Source: Candidatus Ventrenecus avicola (lineage in GTDB: Bacteria; Bacillota_I; Bacilli_A; RF39; UBA660). Taken from it: a stretch of 37,291 nucleotides of DNA. Within the stretch, counting starts at the first letter, position 1. Each line of letters begins with the position of its first letter. This document shows positions 1-8,761 of this stretch, one piece after another. Location: positions 1 through 37,291 of the forward strand of contig DVHP01000129.1 in assembly GCA_018711945.1 (NCBI GenBank), written 5' to 3'. A program made the translations under genes and the position numbers. The notes beneath the pieces are model-generated. The model was not told where the DNA came from. It searched no databases and was given only the letters and a program-made list of their open reading frames with translations.

Positions 1-789
1 AACAAATATATTAAATTTGATGTGTTTAAAAAAGAAGCAGAACGTTTAGGCGCTGACTATATGGCTACAGGTCATTATGCACGTCTAGAAAATGGAAAAC
101 TACTACGAGGCAAAGACTTAAATAAAGATCAAACCTACTTTTTAGCGCAATTAACCCCAAACCAATTAAAAGATGTTTTATTTCCAGTTGGCGAATACAC
201 CAAAGAAGAAGTGAGAAAAATAGCCAAAGAAGCTGGTATTAACGTTGCAGAGAAAAAAGATTCTACTGGTATTTGTTTTATTGGAGAAAGAAATTTTCAA
301 AAATTTATCAAAAACTATTTAAAACCAAACCCTGGAGACATCATCGACATCGAAACTAAGAAAAAAATCGGCACTCATACAGGGCTTATGAACTATACAA
401 TTGGTCAACGAAGAAATGTTGGACTTTCCGGATTCCAAGAACGTCATTATGTCTGTGGAAAAAGTGTGAAGAAAAATGAGCTTTATGTAGCGTTTGGTGA
501 AGATAGCAAATATTTAATAAGCGATTCCTGTTTGCTAGAGCAAGTAAATTTAATCAGCGCGACTCACCCAACGTTTTGTACTGCGAAATTCCGTTATCGC
601 GGAGAAGACTATCCAATCCAAATAGAATACTTAGAAAACAATGAAGCCAAAGTGAGCTACCCAGAAGGTGTAAAATCTGTTACTCCTGGCCAATTCTGCG
701 TTTTCTATCTTGGGGAAGAATGTCTTGGAAGTGGCATCATTAAAGAAGTATACAAAAACAATGAACGTCTCTGGTATTTAAGCGATTAA
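1..789 (+). CDS. mnmA: tRNA-specific 2-thiouridylase MnmA (5' truncated by window edge)
   Basis: Frame is open from base 1 (NKYIKFDVFKKEAERLGADYMATGHYAR...); motifs ATGHYAR, KDQTYFL, DSTGICFIGERNF, YTIGQRRNVG are typical of MnmA/TrmU. Confidence 0.95.
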   Translation, partial: NKYIKFDVFKKEAERLGADYMATGHYARLENGKLLRGKDLNKDQTYFLAQLTPNQLKDVLFPVGEYTKEEVRKIAKEAGINVAEKKDSTGICFIGERNFQKFIKNYLKPNPGDIIDIETKKKIGTHTGLMNYTIGQRRNVGLSGFQERHYVCGKSVKKNELYVAFGEDSKYLISDSCLLEQVNLISATHPTFCTAKFRYRGEDYPIQIEYLENNEAKVSYPEGVKSVTPGQFCVFYLGEECLGSGIIKEVYKNNERLWYLSD

Positions 790-803
790 AAACCTCTAAG
801 CGA

Positions 804-832
804 TCTAGTCTCAAAATGACTAGACTTTTTTC
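804..832 (+). terminator. intrinsic terminator after mnmA
   Basis: tctagtc-tcaaaat-gactaga stem followed by ctttttt. Confidence 0.8.
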
Positions 833-912
833 TATTTCTCTTGACTAATACTTGACATAAAAGTGTTAAGTGCATTATAATTAGAATGTAAATTAAAGAG
901 GGTAGGGATAAC

Positions 913-1701
913 ATGAATAAATTAAACGAATTATTGCAAGAATTAGGAATTTCTAAAGTCCGTTTAGCAAAGTATTTAGGAGTGTCAAGACAAATGGTCT
1001 ATAACTATTTAGAACTTGACGATATTAGCAAATGGCCAAAAGAAAAAAAATTACTATTATATAAATTATTTGACATTCAAGATAGCAAAGAATTAGAGAA
1101 TATTGAAGTATCCACTGACTATTTAATGAGCGTTGAAAATCGCTTAAATCAAGGATTAAAAGCTAGTATGGGAGAAGAAAGTTATCTAGATATTAAAAAC
1201 TTAAATAGAGAATCCCAAACACTTCTTTCAGATATTGTAAATTTAATGAAAGAAAAACTTAGCGACGAACGCAAAAAAGAAGAAAATTATTATGCATTCT
1301 TATATCTATATCATATGCTTCAATCAATGTCTAATGTTCCTGAAATCAAGTATATTTTTGGCTATATGTCAAAAATCACAGGCTTTACGGATCCAGACGA
1401 CTTTAAATTTAATGAAGATAAACAATTCATTTTTGAAAGTATTTTGTTTTCCGCCTTAACACTTTATAACAATGGGGGAGCATCTCGTAGCAAATTAGCT
1501 GAGTCTCATCGCCGCTTTGCCCAAGAAATTGAGCAAAAAAAAGAAGAAAAATTAGGCAGAACTCAACAATTATTTTCTATTAAAGATCAAGCCTTAAAAG
1601 AACTTGGATATACAGAACTAAATACACAAAATGCTGAGGAAGTCATCGAAAAGATTGCTGAAATCGAATCACGTGGTTCAATCATTGTAAATGAGGATTA
1701 A
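913..1701 (+). CDS. helix-turn-helix (XRE-like) DNA-binding protein
   Basis: N-terminal LLQELGISKVRLAKYLGVSRQMVYNYLE is HTH-like; preceded by gaggg RBS. Confidence 0.7.
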   Translation: MNKLNELLQELGISKVRLAKYLGVSRQMVYNYLELDDISKWPKEKKLLLYKLFDIQDSKELENIEVSTDYLMSVENRLNQGLKASMGEESYLDIKNLNRESQTLLSDIVNLMKEKLSDERKKEENYYAFLYLYHMLQSMSNVPEIKYIFGYMSKITGFTDPDDFKFNEDKQFIFESILFSALTLYNNGGASRSKLAESHRRFAQEIEQKKEEKLGRTQQLFSIKDQALKELGYTELNTQNAEEVIEKIAEIESRGSIIVNED

Positions 1702-1712
1702 AAAAATAGACA

Positions 1713-1757
1713 ACTCCCCTATCAATACGAATTTTGAAGTAGGGGAGCTTTTTTTGA
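1713..1757 (+). terminator. intrinsic terminator after HTH gene
   Basis: ctcccctat ... gtaggggag followed by ctttttttg. Confidence 0.75.
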
Positions 1758-2046
1758 TTCTTTACCTTTCATATATGATCTCTCTAATTTGCATCGAAAT
1801 ATTTTTAAATGACCAGTTGTTCATCTCGATGCAAAATAAAATATACAGACACCCATAGTTAATGAAAAACTTATCAATAAATCAATTAAAAAAAAATAAG
1901 AAATGATAGCCATGCAGAAATAAATGCCAATAAAATACCAAATAATAAACAATATATGAAATCGTAAAAGAAATAAATAATCAAAAAATATAACAATAAA
2001 ACAAACATATAATATATAAATATAATCTCGCTTTGCTTTAAAATAT

Positions 2047-2529
2047 TTATCCCATAATAGATATTATGTAAACTAAGCAAAAAAAGAACAATGAATCCAT
2101 GCTAGAATTTATAAGCCAATTAATAATCCAACCAACAAATATTAACAAAATAATACCCACAATCCTATTATTTTCTGACAACACATAAGTTAAAACACTA
2201 ACAATCAAAGCAATTAAGGATAATCCTATAGATAATACATTTATTCTAGAACTCGATTCATATCTATTTTGTTCTATGTAAATACTTTTTAAATATCTTA
2301 ATTCTAATGGAGATAAAACCAATGTGTTTTGAGTTTTCTTTTTTGTTTTTAGATTTATAGTTTTTCTGTATGCTTGCAATTCTTTTACAACTTCTGTTAA
2401 TGCTTCTTTATCCTCAAACTCCTCATAAGAAAATTCTTTTCTGAAATTTAAATCATATTCTTGAAAGATGTAATCTAAAATCTTATATATTCTTCCGTGA
2501 TTAAACTGTAGCTTTTCAAATTTAAACAT
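2047..2529 (-). CDS. hypothetical membrane protein
   Basis: ORF with two hydrophobic segments near the C-terminus; start placed at MFKFEKL behind aaggagtg RBS. Confidence 0.6.
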   Translation of the reverse strand: MFKFEKLQFNHGRIYKILDYIFQEYDLNFRKEFSYEEFEDKEALTEVVKELQAYRKTINLKTKKKTQNTLVLSPLELRYLKSIYIEQNRYESSSRINVLSIGLSLIALIVSVLTYVLSENNRIVGIILLIFVGWIINWLINSSMDSLFFFCLVYIISIMG

Positions 2530-2569
2530 ACTTCTCACTCCTTGTATGTGTAATTATAACAAAAAAAAA

Positions 2570-3337
2570 TTAAAATACAAAATGGTTAATTAAGAGAAGC
2601 ACTATCCCTACTCCACTCCCAATCAAAATAAACTTATTTTCATAATACTTTAAGGCCTTAGGTAACAACTCATGAATCGATAAAGTAATCATAATTCCTG
2701 CCACAAAAATTAAGATAAAACTAATCATGGTATCTGTGATAAGGTTTCTTAAAAAAATAAAGGCTAGGATTGCCCCAAGAGGTTCTGCAAGACCAGATAG
2801 AAGTGTTTTTTTGATTGCCTCTTTCTTAGAACCAGTAGCATAATAAATTGGTACTGCAATACTAATTCCCTCTGGAATGTTATGAAGCATAATTGCAATA
2901 CTAATTTTGATTCCTAGTTCTAAATTCTGATAACTACTTAAAAAAGTTACGATTCCTTCTGGGAAATTATGGAGCATTAATGCAAGCATAGATAAAATAC
3001 CTAAACGATATAAAGAAGCATCATGACTCCCCTTCTCTTCTATTTTTTTATTAATAAAATAAATAGATATGACTCCAATCATAAAAGCAAGTATTGCCAA
3101 AAATACTCCTTTAGCTAATTTAAATTCCGTTAAAATAGCGAAACTAGCATCAGGAATTAATTCCGTAATAGAAATACCTATCATAATGGTTAAAGAAAAA
3201 CTTAAACAAAAGGTAATAAATTTATTAATATTTTCCCTTTTCCATTTAAAAAAAATTACAAAAGAACCCAAAGCAGTAGATAATCCAGCAATACTAGAAA
3301 TTATAATAGGAATTAAAAAATCCATAGAATCACCCAC
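2570..3337 (-). CDS. zupT: ZIP-family metal transporter (ZupT-like)
   Basis: Hydrophobic, with paired motifs HNFPEGIVTF and HNIPEGISIAVPIYYATGSKKEA typical of ZIP/ZupT. Confidence 0.9.
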   Translation of the reverse strand: MGDSMDFLIPIIISSIAGLSTALGSFVIFFKWKRENINKFITFCLSFSLTIMIGISITELIPDASFAILTEFKLAKGVFLAILAFMIGVISIYFINKKIEEKGSHDASLYRLGILSMLALMLHNFPEGIVTFLSSYQNLELGIKISIAIMLHNIPEGISIAVPIYYATGSKKEAIKKTLLSGLAEPLGAILAFIFLRNLITDTMISFILIFVAGIMITLSIHELLPKALKYYENKFILIGSGVGIVLLLINHFVF

Positions 3338-3373
3338 AAAATTCTATGAATCAACTATACAAAATAGAACGAT

Positions 3374-4378
3374 TTAATACTTTCTAGTCTCTTGTTTTTG
3401 TTTGGCCCGTAGATAATCTAAATAATCTTGTTCTGATATTATACTAGCCCGTAATAAATCTTCCATAGAGCATGAATAAATATCATTCGCATCCATATTC
3501 TCTAGAATCGCAGTTGTCCCTCCAGAAAAATACCAATGTTCTAATTCCTTATTTTGAAATGGTTCCCTTTTTATTTTATCAATTTTGGCATAAAGCTGTA
3601 AATCTTGAGATAATGTCGGATATTGAGTAAGATGTTCCGTAAAAAAATGTTTTTGAGGATCATGATTTGCATTATCCCAAGTAATATAAAAGAAATCAGA
3701 ATAATCAAAAATACGACTAGAATATAAAGAATGGAATCGATTAGTCTTCTTTTCTCTTTGCAGTTGTTTTTTAAAATACTTGTACTCTAAAAATAATCCT
3801 CTAATCTGTTTATAAGATTTTAATTCATTTAATAATTGAGGATAAATATAATTATAATAGTTCATAGAATTATAGTTACTAGGAAGAGAAAGTTCACGTA
3901 AAAGATTCATAAAATGATCGTTTAAAAAGCTCTTTCTCTGAATAATGGAGTATAAAAAGGTAGAGTTGCCAAGAAGACCATCTAATAGAAAATGTGCAAT
4001 GCGCTCAAATTCTAAAGCATCTTTTACTTCAATACTTTGTTTAGCTTCCCCTTTCTCTTTAAAAAGATTATGATAAACCCTGTTATGACGTTCCAGCGCT
4101 AAATCAGAAATGCTGATTCCTGGGCTTTTAAAAATACATTCATAAAACTTAAGTTCATAGGTATGATTTGCCCTTTCCCGAACCCTGGTAATATAAATAT
4201 CACAATCTTGTGCTTTTTCTGCATCAATTTTTGCAGATTCTAACACCTCTTCTCGTGTCATGTTCATGGTAAGTAAATCAATATCAGAAATGTCAGCATA
4301 TGGCGTATGAACATCATCCAGAAAAAGAGTATCTGCTTTTTTATGATAATTCACAACAAGAAAATATTTAGATTTCAT
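3374..4378 (-). CDS. hypothetical protein
   Basis: 334-aa ORF with ggggtgag RBS; no family recognised. Confidence 0.6.
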   Translation of the reverse strand: MKSKYFLVVNYHKKADTLFLDDVHTPYADISDIDLLTMNMTREEVLESAKIDAEKAQDCDIYITRVRERANHTYELKFYECIFKSPGISISDLALERHNRVYHNLFKEKGEAKQSIEVKDALEFERIAHFLLDGLLGNSTFLYSIIQRKSFLNDHFMNLLRELSLPSNYNSMNYYNYIYPQLLNELKSYKQIRGLFLEYKYFKKQLQREKKTNRFHSLYSSRIFDYSDFFYITWDNANHDPQKHFFTEHLTQYPTLSQDLQLYAKIDKIKREPFQNKELEHWYFSGGTTAILENMDANDIYSCSMEDLLRASIISEQDYLDYLRAKQKQETRKY

Positions 4379-4402
4379 TATAACTCACCCCGTATATAAG
4401 GT

Positions 4403-4431
4403 ATTTTACACAATATACCAAACATTGGCAA
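4403..4431 (-). promoter_or_regulatory. sigma-A-like promoter for the 334-aa ORF
   Basis: Minus strand TTGCCA-17 nt-TAAAAT. Confidence 0.6.
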
Positions 4432-4498
4432 TGTTTTTTTCTATTTCTTTGTATGGTTCTAGTCATTTTAACCATAATACTAATGGGAGGGAAAAATA

Positions 4499-4606
4499 AT
4501 GAAAAAGAATAAACAAGAAAATCGTTCTAATTCTAGACAAAACAATCAAAAGAGACAAAATTCTAGAAAAGAAGAACAAAAAAAAGAAAACAATAGAAAT
4601 TGTTAG
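4499..4606 (+). CDS. unannotated 35-aa K/N/Q/R-rich small protein
   Basis: gggagg RBS 8 nt upstream of ATG; MKKNKQENRSNSRQNNQKRQNSRKEEQKKENNRNC*; followed directly by an intrinsic terminator. Confidence 0.65.
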   Translation: MKKNKQENRSNSRQNNQKRQNSRKEEQKKENNRNC

Positions 4607-4609
4607 TTT

Positions 4610-4643
4610 AAAAAAGAATGATGGTTGTATATCATTCTTTTTT
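4610..4643. terminator. bidirectional terminator between small ORF and xer gene
   Basis: aaaaaagaatgat-ggttgtat-atcattctttttt, symmetric A/T tails. Confidence 0.8.
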
Positions 4644-5522
4644 ACTTCTTGGATGACTACTAAGATACTCTTCTTTCTCTCGTTCTTTAGAAACGTGCGT
4701 GTAAATTTGAGTGGTAGAAATATCACTATGGCCTAAAAGCTCTTGAATTACTCTTAAATCAGCTCCACCATTTAATAAATGAGTGGCAAAAGAATGTCTT
4801 AAAACATGAGGACTAATTTGTTTAGAAATCCCTGTAGTGATACAAATATTTTTTAATATTTTAAAGAAGCCTTGCCTAGAAATAGGAGTACCACGATTAT
4901 TTAAAAAGAGTTCTTGGTAATTTTTTCCTTTTTTTACTAACATAGGCCGATACTGGTTCAAATAAAGTTGCAAATACTTTTTACTTGTTTCATTAAAAGG
5001 AATAATTCTTTCCTTACTGCCCTTTCCTTCTACTCTAACAAAATCATTATCAAAATCCACATTAGTATAACGAAGACTTAAAAGCTCACTAACTCGCATT
5101 CCTGTAGCATATAAAAGCTCTAACATTGCCTTTGTTCGATAATCATAAGCCGTATTCAAAGGAATATTAAGAAGTTTATCTACTTCCTCATACGTTAAGT
5201 ATTCGGGGATTTTTTTAATAAGTCTCGGCATTGGAATTCCCTCACACGGATTATAATTTGTATAACCTTCATCGATGCAAAATAAATAAAAACTATTTAA
5301 AACAGTCAAATAATGTGCTTTTGTAGTTTCAGTTTTCTCTTGTTTACCCAAAAACTCTTCAATATCATTTTGCTTAATTTCAAAAATAGATTTTCCCTTT
5401 ATAAAATCCAAAAATATTTCTAAATTTTCTTCATAAGATTTTATAGTATTAGGACTTAATTTTCTTTCATATTGCAAAGTATTCAAATATTTTTTTATTT
5501 CTTCAGGATACTCTTTCTTCAT
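4632..5522 (-). CDS. xerD: site-specific tyrosine recombinase XerC/XerD family
   Basis: 296 aa; LLYATGMRVSELLSLR and HVLRHSFATHLLNGGADLRVIQELLGHSDISTTQIYTHV with catalytic R..HxxR..H/Y. Confidence 0.9.
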   Translation of the reverse strand: MKKEYPEEIKKYLNTLQYERKLSPNTIKSYEENLEIFLDFIKGKSIFEIKQNDIEEFLGKQEKTETTKAHYLTVLNSFYLFCIDEGYTNYNPCEGIPMPRLIKKIPEYLTYEEVDKLLNIPLNTAYDYRTKAMLELLYATGMRVSELLSLRYTNVDFDNDFVRVEGKGSKERIIPFNETSKKYLQLYLNQYRPMLVKKGKNYQELFLNNRGTPISRQGFFKILKNICITTGISKQISPHVLRHSFATHLLNGGADLRVIQELLGHSDISTTQIYTHVSKEREKEEYLSSHPRSKKE

Positions 5523-5559
5523 ATACTCACCAAAACTAGTATAAACAGATTCAAAAAAA

Positions 5560-5588
5560 TTGTCAAACGATAGTTTGTTTGATATAAT
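5560..5588 (+). promoter_or_regulatory. sigma-A-like promoter of rarA-gpsA
   Basis: TTGTCA-17 nt-TATAAT directly upstream of the rarA start. Confidence 0.8.
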
Positions 5589-5603
5589 GTTTCTGGTGAT
5601 TCT

Positions 5604-6803
5604 ATGGAAAATTTAGCCAATATCATGCGACCTACCAAACTAGATGAAATTATTGGTCAAAGCCATCTAGTCGGACCAGATAAAGTAATTACAAACCTAG
5701 TAAACCATAACCATTTATGTTCTATGATTTTATATGGTCGCCCTGGAACAGGAAAAACATCAATTGCAAATGCTATCGTTGGCGAATCAAAAAAGCCTTA
5801 TCGCTTCCTAAACGCAACTATCAATAACAAAAGCGATTTTGATATAGCGATTGAAGAAGCAAAAATGCACGGAGATATGATTTTAATTATTGATGAAATT
5901 CATCGAATGAACAAGGATAAGCAAGACCTCCTCCTACCCCATATCGAGTCAGGCCTTATTACCTTAATTGGTCTAACAACTTCAAATCCGTACCATAAAA
6001 TTAACCCGGCTATCCGCAGTCGTGTACAAATATTTGAATTAAAAGATTTAACGAGTGAAGATATTATAATTGGCCTAAAAAGAGCAAGCGAAAAACTACC
6101 AGATATCACTGTGGATGAAGATGCGTATACCTTTATCGCAAACTCATCAAGTGGCGATGTTAGAAGTTCTATGAATTTATTAGAAACTGCTTATTATGCA
6201 TCAAAAGATTATCATATTACACTAGAGCTTTTAAAAAAAATTCATTCAAAACCAGTTTTCTTTCACGATAAAAACGAAGATGGACACTATGATGTATTGT
6301 CAGCTTTTCAAAAATCAATTCGTGGTAGCGATGTAGATGCCTCTCTCCATTACTTAGCAAGGCTCATTGAAGCCGGAGATTTAGATAGTATCTATAGAAG
6401 AATGAGCGTAATTGCCTACGAAGATATCGGCCTTGCAAATCCATCCATTGGCCCTAAAGTCATGGCAGCGATTTCCGCAAGTGAACTAGTAGGTCTTCCA
6501 GAAGCAAGAATTCCCCTAGGAACTATTGTCACAGAGATGGCTTTATCTCCAAAATCGAATTCAGCACATACGGCCCTAGATGAAGCATTAAATGATTTAC
6601 ATAAAGGAAATACAGGTAATGTTCCAAATCATATCAAAACAAATTCAAAAGATTACCTATATCCACATAACTATCCAAATTCTTATGTAAAGCAAGAATA
6701 TATGCCTGCGAACTTAAAAGGCAAAAAATATTACCATCCACGTAATAACAAATACGAAAATAATTTAAACAAATTATGGCAAGAAATGAGGAATGACAAA
6801 TGA
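5604..6803 (+). CDS. rarA: replication-associated recombination protein A (RarA/MgsA AAA+ ATPase)
   Basis: MRPTKLDEIIGQSHLVG, YGRPGTGKTSIANAI, DEIHRMNKDKQDLLLPHIE, MAISASELVGLPEARIPL. Confidence 0.95.
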   Translation: MENLANIMRPTKLDEIIGQSHLVGPDKVITNLVNHNHLCSMILYGRPGTGKTSIANAIVGESKKPYRFLNATINNKSDFDIAIEEAKMHGDMILIIDEIHRMNKDKQDLLLPHIESGLITLIGLTTSNPYHKINPAIRSRVQIFELKDLTSEDIIIGLKRASEKLPDITVDEDAYTFIANSSSGDVRSSMNLLETAYYASKDYHITLELLKKIHSKPVFFHDKNEDGHYDVLSAFQKSIRGSDVDASLHYLARLIEAGDLDSIYRRMSVIAYEDIGLANPSIGPKVMAAISASELVGLPEARIPLGTIVTEMALSPKSNSAHTALDEALNDLHKGNTGNVPNHIKTNSKDYLYPHNYPNSYVKQEYMPANLKGKKYYHPRNNKYENNLNKLWQEMRNDK

Positions 6804-7768
6804 AAATAACTTGTATTGGCTCTGGTGCTTTTAGCCTAGCCATCGTAAATTTATTAAAAGAAAAAATAGAAAATCAAATTTATGTTTGGTCTCACGATGA
6901 AAAATGGATTCAAACAAGTATCAAAAAGAAAAAAATAACGATAGAAGATATAGAAATGCCTATAAGTGATAATATCCATCTTACTGCTAGCTATGAAGAA
7001 GCCTTAACAGATACAGATGCCATTTTTATCCTAGTAAGTAGTAAATTCTTTGTCGATGTGACAAACGAACTTCAGTATTATCCACTTAAAAAGACACCAA
7101 TCTACATTGGAACAAAAGGAACACTGGATGTTTCTCCATATTTTCTAACAACGTATGCAAAGAAAACTTTAAAAGGCAAACATATTAATTATATTGCTGG
7201 TCCAAATATGGCAAAAGACTTGCTTCAAAATAGCCCTTGTGTTCTTTCTTTAACAACGAGAAAGAAAAGCGACTTTATTCTTTTAAAATTATTACTTCCT
7301 GAATTCGTAAATATAGAAAAAATAGAAGAACCAAACGTTCTAGAAATCTCTAGCGTATTAAAAAATATCTATGCAATTGGAGCAGGAATCATTTATGAGA
7401 AATATCCGTATTCTTCCACTCTTCTTTCCTACTCGGCAGAAAGTTACAAAGAATTGTCTAATTTACTATATCAAAAATTTGATTTTGAAGATACAGAACT
7501 GTGTGCGGGAATTACAGGAGACTTTTTTCTAACAACTTCCATGTTGGAATCAAGAAACTTTATGTATGGTAGAAAAAGAAGCATCAGCGCAAATGAAGGC
7601 TCAAAATACTTAAAGAAGAATACCGTGGAAGGCTATGAAAACATTGATAATATTATCTTGTATTTGGGTAGTCAAATAAAAAAATATCCAATATTAGAAG
7701 CAATTTATCTCATTTTATATAAAAACGAAAATGTAGAGATCCTATATAATATTTGTTTCAAAAAATAA
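6800..7768 (+). CDS. gpsA: glycerol-3-phosphate dehydrogenase GpsA-like (divergent)
   Basis: N-terminal GSGAFSLA dinucleotide fold, GTKGT, YIAGPNMAKDL, SSVLKNIYAIGAGI, SRNFMYGR; ATGA overlap with rarA. Confidence 0.75.
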   Translation: MKITCIGSGAFSLAIVNLLKEKIENQIYVWSHDEKWIQTSIKKKKITIEDIEMPISDNIHLTASYEEALTDTDAIFILVSSKFFVDVTNELQYYPLKKTPIYIGTKGTLDVSPYFLTTYAKKTLKGKHINYIAGPNMAKDLLQNSPCVLSLTTRKKSDFILLKLLLPEFVNIEKIEEPNVLEISSVLKNIYAIGAGIIYEKYPYSSTLLSYSAESYKELSNLLYQKFDFEDTELCAGITGDFFLTTSMLESRNFMYGRKRSISANEGSKYLKKNTVEGYENIDNIILYLGSQIKKYPILEAIYLILYKNENVEILYNICFKK

Positions 7769-7800
7769 AGAATAAGAGCGAGTTTCTTATTCTTTTTCAG
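7768..7800. terminator. bidirectional terminator between gpsA-like gene and tcdA
   Basis: aaagaataaga-gcgagt-ttcttattcttttt. Confidence 0.75.
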
Positions 7801-8467
7801 TTTTTATAATGTCTCGAATCACAAAAGAAGCAAGCAAACTTCCAGCACTCATAGGAGTCATACACAAGGTTCCCAATTTTCTTTGCTTTTTAGGAGTTTC
7901 CCTACTCCATACCACTTTTGTCTGAAGTGCTTTAAAATCCCCTTTTAATAACGTTCTTATTTTCTTTGCTAAAGGATCATTATACGTTTTCTTTAATGTA
8001 GTAATTTCTAACATTTCAGGACACATCCGATTTGCAGTTCCCATGCAAGAAATCAATTTTACATGATAAAGAGCACAAGCCTTCATGAGTTCTACTTTTA
8101 CTAGTGTATCATCACAAGCATCCAAAATATAATCATATTCCGTAACAAATTCCTTCGTAATATCGTTCTCACAAAGTTTTTTGTCCAAACAAGTAATCTT
8201 AGCCTCAGGATTAATTTTCAACGCTCTAAGGGCCACAATTTGAGCTTTATTTTTATTTAATGAATCTATTGTTGCATAAATTTGACGATTGAAATTACTA
8301 TTCTCAAAAGTATCAAAATCGATTACCGTAATAAACTTTATTCCACTTCTTACTAAAGCTTCAAAAGTATAACCCCCTACTCCACCAAGGCCAATTAATA
8401 AAACCTTGGCATTCGCTATCTTTCTAAAATTCTCTTCACCAATATAATCTATAATTCTTTCATTCAT
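7787..8467 (-). CDS. tcdA: tRNA threonylcarbamoyladenosine dehydratase (ThiF/E1-like, TcdA/YrvM)
   Basis: MNERIIDYIGEENFRKIANAKVLLIGLGGVGGYTFEALVRSGI, DFDTFENSNFNRQ, DACDD; start moved to the ATG behind gggag RBS (the track ORF runs into upstream ncRNA). Confidence 0.9.
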   Translation of the reverse strand: MNERIIDYIGEENFRKIANAKVLLIGLGGVGGYTFEALVRSGIKFITVIDFDTFENSNFNRQIYATIDSLNKNKAQIVALRALKINPEAKITCLDKKLCENDITKEFVTEYDYILDACDDTLVKVELMKACALYHVKLISCMGTANRMCPEMLEITTLKKTYNDPLAKKIRTLLKGDFKALQTKVVWSRETPKKQRKLGTLCMTPMSAGSLLASFVIRDIIKTEKE

Positions 8468-8482
8468 AATAATTACTCCCAC

Positions 8483-8656
8483 AAAAAAACCAAAGTTAAG
8501 CAAGTGTGATAAAAAGCCCGCTCGCTCGCAGGTGGGCATCTCATCTATATTTTAGGATCCTAATACACTTAATGGATTAGTATTCTACACCATATAGAGT
8601 TCTGACTCCCAATCATCACCATAGTCGGTTTTTATGAAACTAACTTATCCTTTGGT
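8483..8656 (-). ncRNA. ssrS: probable 6S RNA (ssrS/bsrA type)
   Basis: Minus strand promoter TTGTGT-17 nt-TATCAT; ~174-nt rod-like RNA closed by ACCAAAG...CTTTGGT plus TAAG/CTTA, inner CTCTATAT/ATATAGATGAG and apical CTAAT/ATTAG pairing, ends in U7. Synteny with B. subtilis 6S-1 RNA, which lies just upstream of yrvM (tcdA). Confidence 0.75.
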
Positions 8657-8662
8657 ACTTTA

Positions 8663-8691
8663 ATGATATCATAAAATAGACAAATACACAA
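8663..8691 (-). promoter_or_regulatory. promoter of the putative 6S RNA
   Basis: Minus strand TTGTGT-17 nt-TATCAT. Confidence 0.6.
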
Positions 8692-8761
8692 TAGAAATTA
8701 TACATTTCTGTAAAGAAACAGAAAATCTAAATCTTGCTTTAAATAGCTTTTTAATAATCAG

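Noticed and set aside
4463-4726. Minus-strand 87-aa ORF
   Set aside because: Overlaps the xer gene 3' end, a bidirectional terminator and the supported plus-strand 35-aa ORF; phenylalanine/leucine-rich antisense artefact.
1826-5286. 15-nt match TCGATGCAAAATAAA shared by the intergenic inverted repeat and the xer gene
   Set aside because: In a very AT-rich 37-kb window several 15-nt matches are expected by chance; the second copy is coding sequence.
8468-8539. N-terminal extension of TcdA (MPTCERAGFLSHLLNFGFFVGVII)
   Set aside because: Lies in the putative 6S RNA and its U-tail; TcdA starts at the RBS-supported ATG at 8467.
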